Source of the DNA: Annona cherimola
Lineage: Eukaryota > Streptophyta > Magnoliopsida > Magnoliales > Annonaceae
DNA length: 64,000 nucleotides
Direction of reading: 5' to 3'
Assembly: GCA_030490835.1 (NCBI GenBank)
Contig: CM059971.1
Coordinates: forward strand, 23,057,817-23,121,816
In this document: one piece after another, positions 12,109 to 21,700 of the stretch
Layout: every line of letters starts with the position of its first letter
How positions within the stretch are numbered: the stretch's first letter is position 1
Position numbers and translations under genes: made by a program
Notes under the pieces: generated by a model
What the model was told of the DNA's origin: nothing
Seen by the model: the letters and a program-made list of their open reading frames with translations, nothing else
Databases searched by the model: none

Positions 12109-15100
12109 CTATGCAAGAAGGTCTAGATACTTGGCTCGCATGTCCTCTTCTGGCTCCTATGTTGCTTCCTCCTTAAAATGATTACTCCACTAGATCTCTA
12201 TAAGTCTAATCTCCTTGTTCCTCAATTACATAGTCTTACCGTCTAAGACTCAAATTGGCCTCTCATCATACTGCAAATTATCCTTTATAAAGGTTTGCTC
12301 TGGCTATAAAACATGAGAATGATTTAGCTCATATTTTCTCAGTGTGGACACATGGAATAAATCATGAACTCCAGAAGTCATCGAGGTAATGCTAACTTGT
12401 ATGCAACTTTTTTTACTTTCTCTAATATTTCATAAGGACCAATATGTCTGAGACTCAAATTGCCTTTCTTTCCAAATTTAACAACTACCTTCATAGGGGA
12501 TACTTTTAAGAACACCTTATCTCCTACCATAAACTGTAGAGGCCTCTTCTTGTTATCTACATAACTCTGTTGCCTAGATTGAGCTACTAACAAATTTTCA
12601 CGTATAAGAGATACTTTCTCTTCTGTCTCTGCTATCATCAGAGAACCCAAAATTTTACTCCCTTCTGTTGTATCCTAGCATAATGGTGATTTGCACTTCT
12701 TACCATATAATGCCTCAAACAGTGTCATCTTGATACGAGAATGGTAGTTATTGCTATATGAAAATTCTACTGAAGCTAGGTACTCACTCCACGTACTACC
12801 CCAATCTAGCATGCATGACCTTAACATATCCTTAAGTTGCCGATTAATCCTCTCTGTCTACCCATCAGTCTGAGGGTGAAAAAGTAGCATTAAATTTCAA
12901 TTGAGTGCCCATAGTTGTATGTAATGCTTTGTAAAACTTCAAAGTAAAGATAGAATCTCTATTCGAATTAATAGATCCAGGTACTTCATGCAATCTCACT
13001 ATTCCCTTGTGATACATCCAAGCTAACTTTTTTGCAATGTAGCTTGTCTTGATTAGAATGAAATGTGCTAACTTAGTTAGCCGGTCCACAATCACCTATA
13101 TACTATCATATCCCCCACTCATCCTTGGCAAACCTGCAATGAAATCCATAGTGATTTCCTTCCACTTCCATTCAAGCTACTCTGTAGGCTAAAATAATCC
13201 TTCTAGTCTCTAATACTCAACTTTAACCTATTGACAAGTTAAACACTTCGCTACAAACTTAGCTATGTCACTTTTCATCCCATTCTATCAAAATTGTAAC
13301 TTCAAATCTTGATTCATTTTTATGCTTTTAAGATGGATTTTGTAAGGAGAATAATGAGCCTCTTTTAGTACCTCTACTATAATTGGAGCCTTCTTAAGAA
13401 TAACTAATTGCCCTTTGTATTTGAATATACCATCGTCCATCGTGAAATCAAGTAACTCACCCTTCTTTGTTCTCTCAAGGATTTTCAAGAAATCGTCATC
13501 TTTTGTATCTTGTTGAGCTTGCTTAATTTCATCTATTAAAGTATGCTGCTATCTTAATTGCCTCAGCCATGCCACTAGTCCCTCTACACCAACATATAAA
13601 TAATTCTCCTCATCTCCTCAAAAAGTTCTAGCTGACTGGTGATCAGACTCGCATACTATTACCCGACTTTTTACTAAGTGCATCTGCTACCACATTCGCC
13701 TTCCTTTGATAATAATGAATCGTTAAATCATAGTTCTTTAGCAACTTTAACCATCTTCTTTTTCACAAATGTAGCTCTTTCTGTGTAAATATATACTTCA
13801 AGCTCTTGTAATCAGTGTATATATCACATCGCTTCCCATATAAATAATGCCTCCAAATTTTCAAAGTAAACACCATAGTTGCTAACTCTAAATCATGTGT
13901 GGAATAAGCCTGCTTGTGTGCAGTCTCAACTATCTAGATATATAAGCTATCATCTTCCCATTCTGCATAAGCAAACAACCCAATCCTTTCCTGGATGCAA
14001 TGCTATACACCTCAAAACCTTCTTTACTCATAGGCATTGTAAGAATGAGTGCTCCCACTAGTCTCCCTTTTAACTCCTTTAAAGACTCTTCACATTTTTC
14101 AGTCCGATCAAACTTCACTCCTTTCTAAGTTAGCTTAGTGAGCGAAACTGCAAGTGTAGAAAATTTTTCTTCAAATCACTTATAATAACCTTCTAATCCA
14201 AGAAAACTTCGTATTTTGGTCACATTAGTTAATCTTGCCCAATTTTCTACTGCTTTAATCTTAGGTGGATCGACTACTGTACCATCTACTGACACTATAT
14301 GTCACGCACAGACCCAGAAAAGTGACCATTGGGCCCGACGTATAGAGCACACAAACTCAAAAAACTAGGTAGAAGCCTAGAGTTGGGTTATGGTTTGAGG
14401 ACAAACCAGGCGGAAGCTGATAGGCTTGTAATAGCTCATAACCGAATCCCACATAGAAAAGGGGAGTAGGCAGAAGCCTAGAGTTGAGTTATGGTTTGAG
14501 GACAAACCAGGCGGAAGCTGGTGGGCTTATAATAGCTCATAACCGAATCCCACATAGAAAATGGGAGAAAGTTCCTGGTAGTTTATAAGTGACTCTCAAG
14601 TTCAATATGGTGTAAAATATTTTAAAGCCGTGCGGCTAAGCTGCCAAGCTAGAGCGAACAATATCACACTGTGAGGCCCATAGCCTTCAGCCCAATGGAC
14701 ATTTTCTGGGTCTGTGCGCTTTTTTCATCAGGCCCAATGGTCGCTTTTCTGGGTCTGTGCGTGACAAGTGGTATCAAAGTGGCTCCCCCTCCAGTAGATG
14801 TGGTTCAGAGAATTGAACCAGTGAAAGTCATGGCTGCAGGCAAAAGCCTAGAGTTAGGTTATGGTTTGAGGACAAACAAGGTGGAAGCTGGTGGGCTTGT
14901 AATAGCTCAGAACCGAATCACGCATCAAAAAGGGGAGAAAGTTCCTGGTAGTTTATAAGTGGGTCTCAATTTTAATATAGTGTGACGCGTTTTAAAGTCA
15001 TATGGCTAAGCTGCCAAGCCAGAGTGGACAGTATCACATTGTGAGACCTATAGCCCACATGCCTAATGGATATTTTCTGGATTTGTGTGCTTTGTGGTCA

Positions 15101-16275
15101 AGCCCAATGATCACTTCTCTGGGTCTGTGCATGACACTATGTGACCCAAGAATGATACCGATTATAGCCAAAAATCATATTTCTTGAGTTTTGCATAAAG
15201 TCACTCCTCCCTTAATCTTTGCAATGTCATTATCAAATGCTGCTTGTGCTCTTCATCACTTTTTGAATAAATTAAAATGTTATCAATGAACACCACCAAA
15301 AATTTATCTAAATACTCTATTCATTACGTCCATGAAAAATACTAGAGCATTAATTAACCCAAATGACATTACTAAGAACTCATACTGGCCATATCCTATT
15401 CTAAATGTCGTCTTTGGTGCATCCTCACCTCGAACTCACATCTGATGATATCTAGACTGCAGATCAATTTTTAAAAATACACGAGCACCTTGTGATTGAT
15501 CTAATAAATATCAATCCTTAGTAATGGGTACATGTTCTTCATAGTCACTTTGTTGAGCTCCCTATAATCAATGTAGAGTCTGAGATTTCCATCCTTTTTC
15601 TTCATGAATAGAATTGGAGCTCCCTAAGGTGACACATTGGTCTAATGAAACCCTTATCTAGAAGATCTTATAACCATTTCTTCAATTCTTCTAATTCCAT
15701 CGGGGTCATTCTATATAGAGCCTTAGAAATTGGATCTATATCAGTATATAACTCAATGCTGAATTCCACCTCACGCTTTGGTGGCAACCCAAGCAAGTTT
15801 GCCGGAAATACATCAGAAAATTTCCTGACAACTGGGATGTCCTGAAGTCATTTGCCCTTTGGCTCTGAATTGAGACTAAAAATACGATACATCCATTCCT
15901 AATCAAACTCGTGGCTTTCAAGGCAGACACTAATATGGGGTTTACTTCTAGAATTTTCCAATATATGTATAAGATAATTCATCTCTAGGTTTAATTACCA
16001 TCCTTTTTTCTTCACAGTATACCGTAGCTCTTCATCTCACCAACCAATCCACACCCAAAATAAGTATAGCTTCTAACACAACTAAGTCCACCGCAAACTT
16101 CCTACCTTTAATCATAATCCAACAATCATAACAAATTTCAGAAGATATACATGCTTCTCTAATTGGGCTAGACACTTTCATGGTTACACTCATAGGAACT
16201 CTATTTAACTCAGATTTCAATGCAAAGTTCAATGATACAAAGGAAAGGGTAGCATCTAGGTCAATCACTACATAT
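12109..16275 (-). pseudogene. Ty3/gypsy pol remnant: protease, RT, RNase H, integrase, chromodomain-like tail
   Basis: Minus-strand fragments appear in normal gypsy order. Protease (16268-16032) has DLDATLSFVS where the family has D-S/T-G-A-T-HSF, and ends in ILGVDWL. RT (about 15660-15200) shows KIDLQSRYHQM and [18 protein letters not shown], then after a frameshift [10 protein letters not shown]; the catalytic pair is D-N instead of D-D. RNase H (14118-13930) has YSIASRKGLGCLLMQNGK. Integrase shows an H-H-C-C zinc region (about 13370-13220) and MIVDRLTKLAHF (13095-12865). The C-terminal part (12650-12378) has KFGKKGNLSLRHIGPYEILE, followed by FHVSTLRKYE and a chromodomain-like EEAT*EPEEDMRAKY ending at 12109. 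Several stops and frameshifts make it non-functional, and gag is absent. Family roles are polyprotein processing, reverse transcription and integration. Confidence 0.85.
14300..15136 (+). mobile_element. Nested small non-autonomous LTR-type (TRIM-like) element
   Basis: It interrupts the gypsy pol between RNase H and RT. The ends are TGTCACGCACAGACCC and GGGTCTGTGCATGACA, flanked by CTATA (14295-14299) and CTATG (15137-15141), a near-perfect 5-bp target duplication. A TG..CA unit ends at 14766 and is followed after two bases by TGGTATCAAAGTGG (14769-14782), a close match to a plant initiator-tRNA-Met primer-binding site. The last 300 bp of the left unit (14467-14766) repeat at 14835-15136. There is no protein domain. 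Oddities are a ~99-bp tandem duplication in the left unit and about 40-bp inverted ends, so a TIR element is the alternative reading. Confidence 0.65.
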
Positions 16276-16371
16276 TTATTTTCTTTATTTTTATTTATTT
16301 TTCTGTCCTAGTCCATTTATAAATATTAAATGCCAATTATATTTTGTAATTAATTTTTTTCGGATTTCACA
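16276..16371 (-). repeat. Truncated 5' LTR of the Ty3/gypsy element
   Basis: On the minus strand it starts TGTGAAATCC at 16371 and aligns to the start of the 3' LTR (TGTAAAATCT at 12068), including the shared AATATAATTGGCA block. It then runs straight into protease coding sequence, so the rest of the LTR, the primer-binding site and gag were lost. Confidence 0.75.
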
Positions 16372-16376
16372 TCGTA

Positions 16377-16960
16377 CTATACACATTTTGATGCAATATT
16401 AAAAAAATATTAGACTATGCATCTATCATGCTTCAAACCATATTTTTGGTATAATATATGGGCAATAGTAAATTAATTAATCTTAGAATAATTTTGGTTC
16501 AACATAATCAAAATTCGCTCAATAAGAAAATATAAATGATAAAAATATACAAAAATTTTATATATAAAAAATGAAAAATCAAATAATTATGTCTGTTTTA
16601 AAAAATTCGTAAAAATTAAAGTTTCTTCAATCAATCATAAATAAAAAGGGTCTTGGCTTTAATGGTCTAAAAAAAGATGGTGAGCATTGAATGCTATAGA
16701 ATTAGTAAAAATAAAAAAAAAATTCAAATTCACAAAATAATGGATATATATATTTTTCAAAATAATCTAATGACTTTTATAAAAGTTAGATTTAGATTCG
16801 ACCCTCTTATGGAGTTACAAGTCTCAAATAGGTGCTAATACCTTTATGGAGTTCAAGTTTCAACACTGGATGTCCTCTTCCGATCTAAAATATAGAAAAT
16901 ATACTATATGGAAATCTTAATAATAGATAAAATTTTTGAAACATCTATATAAGTAAAAAA
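16377..16960. other. Non-coding stretch between gypsy element and LINE
   Basis: AT-rich; no ORF or element terminus recognised. Confidence 0.6.
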
Positions 16961-17151
16961 TTGTCATTTCACCGGCTATATAAAACATAAGTAAAAGAAA
17001 AGTATAAGAAGGAAGTATGAATGGATTTGTCCTCTCTCCGTAGCCCCGACAGGCGACTCCGGCGCATCTCGGGACTGAGTAGAGGTAATCGGCTCCGGCG
17101 CATCGATTGGAGGAGAACGAGCAAGCAGCCAACCATCAGACGGTTGTACGG

Positions 17152-18753
17152 ATGGCGACTGGCGGCAGTCCGAACAGGGAGATTAACCCAAATGTAGGGG
17201 ATTTGCTGGGTGTGGAATTACAGACTTTAGCAATATCCGGCGAAGCTATTAGGAGAATTTATCCTGGCGATAATGGGTCCATCCTCTGCTCTCTCTGGTC
17301 GTCAAAGACGTATAATAGGGAGGTGCTGAAGGCCATGCTGCGACGACTCTGGCGTGCAACGGGTTCATGCCTGTTTACAGAGTTAGGTGAGAATCTCTTT
17401 CAAGTAGCTTTCTCAAAGCAGGAGGATAAAGAACGTGTTCTAATGGGGCGGCCATGGTTGTATGAGAGGAATTTGGTGCTCGTGTACGACCTGAAAGAAG
17501 AAACAGATATTGACCACCTGATGCTTGTGAAAACGCCCCTTTGGGTGCATGTGAATGGAATTCCGTATATTGTTGATAGAGAAGCTTTGGGACGCAGCAT
17601 TGGGAGTTCGTTTGAGGAGGTAGAGGAAATTGTGGCCTCCGGGAATGAGCTGAAACTAAAAATTATGTTCGATTGCAGAGAGCCACTTAGGAGAGGGCTG
17701 TTTATTCAAATAGATGGCCAGCAGAGAAAATGGATATCCTTTCAATATGACAAGCTTCCTGTATTCTGCTACCTATGTGGAAGGTTAGGCCATGCACATC
17801 GTGAATGTGGAGAGATCCTGGGATCACCAAAACCTGATTCGGAGGCCTCCATGCCGTATGGGAGCTGGATGAGGACAGGAGTGAAACCAATGCAATTCCA
17901 TGATGGGGCATTGAAGAGCAGCAGAGTGGTGCCTAAGAAATACTTGGGGACGAATCATGGCAGCGCTGGGCAGCTGCATGCTCAATCGATGAGCTCCAGG
18001 AAGGTGCGGGAGGGAAAAGATGTGGAGGTCAACTCCAGTTTTGGAGAAGGTGCTGTTGGGGCTTTGCAGTCTAAGGCCCGAGTCGTTGAGGACGTGGAAG
18101 CAGGGTGGGCTGAAGCTGGCCAGCTCCAGGGAATGCGGCAGGAGGCGGCGGATGTGCAGACCAACTGTCTGCTGTCGTGTGGGGCACTTTCTGAACAGCC
18201 ATGGCAGCAAGGCTTTGAGATGGGGGCTGGTGGACTCCACCCAGTCCGTTCCATGGGGGAATCTGAAATTGTTGGCGCTGCTAGGAATACTTTTGGGGAC
18301 TCAGATGGGCAGCTTGAAGGGTCTAACCGGTGGGGGTCAGTGGAGTCCAGAGAACATGATGGAGCAGAATTGTATCCAGTGCAGGTGAATGGGGGACTCG
18401 TGCTGAAGCAAACTCAGGAGAGGGAGATTGGGATGGAGGGATACAGGAGGGACAAGGAGCTGATCCTGCAGGAGGTGCAAGTGGAAATGCTGAAGGGGGA
18501 AGGGGATGGTTATGCGGGGGCCAGTGGAGTGATATCTTATGCCAACTCTGGCAAATGGAAGAGGAGGGGGAGGAAGGGAAGGGACATAGACGGGCTTGTA
18601 CCGGTGATGGTACAAGTGTTGGGAGGGGAAAAGCGGGGGAGGAGTAGCATGGAGGAAGAGGGGGTTGAGTCTTCAAATAAGAAAAGATGTCAAGGTGGTG
18701 GGTGCTTGAATGAGGCGGCGGCCGGGGAGTTACCCCAGGCCCGCCTCCACTAG
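17152..18753 (+). CDS. LINE ORF1: DUF4283 and CCHC zinc-knuckle nucleic-acid-binding protein
   Basis: Gag-like ORF1 protein of a plant L1 LINE, expected to coat the LINE RNA in the ribonucleoprotein particle. The frame is open upstream to 17107 but begins there with TTG; the first in-frame ATG is at 17152, giving 533 aa. Residues ~25-165 look like the DUF4283 domain common in plant LINE ORF1 proteins (pattern IRRIYPGDNGSILCSLWSS and GRPWLYERNLVLVYDL). A CX2CX4HX4C zinc knuckle, CYLCGRLGHAHREC, follows near residue 207. The C-terminal half is low complexity, rich in Gly, Glu and Ser, and ends in a basic segment (SNKKRC). The stop TAG at 18751 is one base before the probable ORF2 ATG. A short upstream ORF starts at 17018 in the 5' UTR. 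Confidence 0.88.
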   Translation: MATGGSPNREINPNVGDLLGVELQTLAISGEAIRRIYPGDNGSILCSLWSSKTYNREVLKAMLRRLWRATGSCLFTELGENLFQVAFSKQEDKERVLMGRPWLYERNLVLVYDLKEETDIDHLMLVKTPLWVHVNGIPYIVDREALGRSIGSSFEEVEEIVASGNELKLKIMFDCREPLRRGLFIQIDGQQRKWISFQYDKLPVFCYLCGRLGHAHRECGEILGSPKPDSEASMPYGSWMRTGVKPMQFHDGALKSSRVVPKKYLGTNHGSAGQLHAQSMSSRKVREGKDVEVNSSFGEGAVGALQSKARVVEDVEAGWAEAGQLQGMRQEAADVQTNCLLSCGALSEQPWQQGFEMGAGGLHPVRSMGESEIVGAARNTFGDSDGQLEGSNRWGSVESREHDGAELYPVQVNGGLVLKQTQEREIGMEGYRRDKELILQEVQVEMLKGEGDGYAGASGVISYANSGKWKRRGRKGRDIDGLVPVMVQVLGGEKRGRSSMEEEGVESSNKKRCQGGGCLNEAAAGELPQARLH

Positions 18754-18754
18754 T

Positions 18755-21700
18755 ATGGCTATTATGGCTTGGAATTGCCGTGGGCTTGGGAACCCGCGAG
18801 CGATCCGTAGCCTTCTTGACTTGGTCAGGATTCAAGGTCCCTGTTTGCTTTTCCTTTCCGAGACGAAATGTAACTCTAAAGAGATGGATAATGTTAGACG
18901 GCGTCTCAATTTTGATTCTTGCTTCGCAGTGGACCCGGATGGGAGAAGAGGGGGGTTGGCTCTTATGTGGCAAAACAGCAAACCGGCCTGCATCAAAAGC
19001 TACTCCTCTCACCATATTGATGCGAGCTTTTTGGGGTGGAGGTTCACGGGCTTCTACGGTCATCCTGAAACACATAACAGGCATCTCAGTTGGCAGACTC
19101 TAGACTTGTTAAGTCTCAATAATGAGGAGCCATGGCTTGTGATGGGGGACTTTAATGAAGTGATGCACCATAATGAACATGCTAGTTGCAGAAACCGCCC
19201 TCAGGTCCAATTGGATCTTTTTTGTGAAGCTGCCAATAAATGTAACCTTCATGATCTAGGTTTCAGTGGGCCAATGATGACATGGACAAACAATAGACGC
19301 GGGAGGCAACGGGTGGAGGCGAGACTGGACAGGGGACTGGCGTCTCCTTCTTGGATGAACCTTTACCCTCAAGCTAAGGTTCTTCATCTTGTGGCTCCTA
19401 CATCAGATCATTACCCTATCCTGTTGACGTTCAACTCTAACGGATGGACAAGGAAACCGCCACGGGAGTTCAGATATGAGCTTTTTTGGGACCGTGACCC
19501 GGAGGCGTCCAGGATCGTGAATAGATCATGGTCCTCCCAACTTCAGGGGAATGGGAGGATATCTACTGTGCTGGGACAGAAGCTAAGTTTCTGCAGTTCT
19601 GAGTTAGATAAATGGAGCATTAGGAGGAGAGGTAACATTCGTCATGAGATTCGGCGAAAGCAAAGGTTGTTGGATATCATACTGATGAGAAGACAGAATG
19701 ATGCTAGGGATGATGCTGTGCATTGCCTTAAGCGACAAATCAATCTCCTACTGGAGGATGAGGAGCAATTATGGAGAATGCGAGCGAAAACTCATTGGCT
19801 GTTGGAGGGCGACAGGAATACTAAATTTTTCCACCGTGCAGCTTCTATCAGGCACCGCTCAAATCACATTGAAGCTCTCAGCGATCAGAATGGGAATTGG
19901 ATTACGGACCAGGACATGATGATGAATTCGGCAGTGCACCATTTTCGGGAGATGTTTACTTCTTGCTCGCCATGTAGAGCTTCTTGGATTGAAAGTGTCA
20001 TTACGAGGAAACTTTCGGATGAGCATAGAAGATCTTTATCTCTCCCGCTTCTTGATTGCGAAGTGCGATGCGCTGTGAAAGGGATGTGCCCTTCAAAGGC
20101 CCCGGGACCGGATGGTATGTCTGCCGGATTCTATCAGAGACATTGGAACACGGTGGGCCCCGACATTACGAAGTGGTGCAGGGATGTCATGAAAGAGCGT
20201 AATCCTGACCAGATTTGTACTCTTATCAAGGATTTTAACAAAACCACTATTGTTTTGATCCCAAAGGTGAAGGGAGCACATATGTTATCACAATTCAGAC
20301 CGATCAGCCTTTGCAATGTGGTCTATAAGATCTTGGCTAAGATTTTGGCTAACAGATTAAAGCTTGTTCTTCACGAGATCATTGGAGAAGAGCAGAGTGC
20401 ATTTATCCCGGGCAGGCTTATTACCGACAACATGCTTATTGCATATGAAGCTATCCACTCTATTCGAAGGCGCAAGTCAGGCAGGAAAGGTGAGATGGCT
20501 GTTAAGCTCGACATGTCAAAGGCATATGACAGAGTGGAATGGAACTTTTTGAGATGCATAATGCAAGCTATGAATTTCGATGAGACCTGGATCGAGTGGA
20601 TTATGAGTTGTGTATCTACTGTCAGTTATAGAGTAAACGTCAACGGCTTCAAATCTTCTTTCTTCCAGCCGGGGAGAGGGTTAAGGCAAGGTGATCCCCT
20701 GTCTCCATATCTATTTTTACTTTGTGCTGAGGGGTTCTCTGCACTGATGGCCTATGAATCTAGCAGAGGTGCTTTCCATGGTATTAGGCTGCAACCCCAT
20801 GGACCTATGATCTCTCATCTTCTGTTTGCCGACGATGCGATCATTTTCCTCAGGGCGGATGAGGGGTACTTGAGAAAGTTGATGGATATGCTTAATCTCT
20901 ATACGGCCGCATCTGGCCAAGTGGTAAACATTGACAAGACTGCCGCCCTCTTCAGTCCCAATGTAACTTACGATGCCAAGCAGAAATTGATTCATATCCT
21001 TGGTTCTGCGGGGACCGACTTTAACCATTACTTGGGACTTCCAGCATGGCTCGGCCGCTCCAAAACGGGGTTCTTCAAGGGTCTCAAAGATCGCATCAGA
21101 AATCGTATCCAAGGGTGGAAGGGCAAACTTCTTTCATGGGGAGGAAAGGAGGTGCTCATTAAGGCTGTTGCCCAAGCGATTCCCACTTACTCGATGAGTA
21201 TTTTCCTATTACCAAGATCTCTTTGCAACGACATCAATGGGATGCTGAGTAGGTTCTGGTGGGGGGAAACGGATGGGAAAAGGAAGATGAGCTGGGTCGC
21301 CTGGAAGGACTTATGCAAACCTAAGAGGGCGGGAGGATTGGGGTTCAGAGATTTTCAGAAGTTTAATTTAGCCCTCCTGGCGAAGCAAGTGTGGAGACTG
21401 GTCTCTTGTACCTCATCGCTGTGTCATAGAGTGCTAAAGGCGAGGTACTTCAGGAACTCTGATATATGGACGTGCAAGGCGAGGCCATCAGACTCCTTTA
21501 CGTGGAAGAGCATTTTGAAAGCGAGGGATGTTATTCAAGGGGGATGCAAATGGCGAATTGGTAATGGACAAAGGGTCCGTTTCTTTGACGATATTTGGTT
21601 GGACTCCAAGATTGCAAAGGCGGGACCTCTCCCCCTCTCGATTCCTGAAGAGGTGCGGGTATGCCATTTCATTGATCGGGTGTCGCACTCTTGGAGGAGG

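Larger units (their letters stand above)
10311..16376 (-). mobile_element. Decayed Ty3/gypsy retrotransposon (Tekay/Del-like) with target duplication
   Basis: The whole element reads on the minus strand. Its flanks are TCATA (10311-10315) and TCGTA (16372-16376), a 5-bp target duplication differing by one transition. The 3' LTR runs 10316-12068, a broken pol lies at 12109 to about 16275, and only the first ~95 bp of the 5' LTR remain at 16276-16371. Gag, the primer-binding site and most of the 5' LTR are missing, joined by one deletion. A separate 837-bp element is nested at 14300-15136. Clade assignment rests on the C-terminal chromodomain-like tail and the order protease, RT, RNase H, integrase. 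Confidence 0.85.

Noticed and set aside
17824..18254. Two minus-strand ORFs of 138 and 90 aa inside LINE ORF1
   Set aside because: Shadows of the ORF1 frame with no independent support.
18323..19084. 253-aa open frame on the minus strand across the LINE ORF1/ORF2 junction
   Set aside because: It is antisense to two well-supported coding frames, is Pro/Ser/His-rich as expected from the complement of a GC-rich frame, and has no domain.
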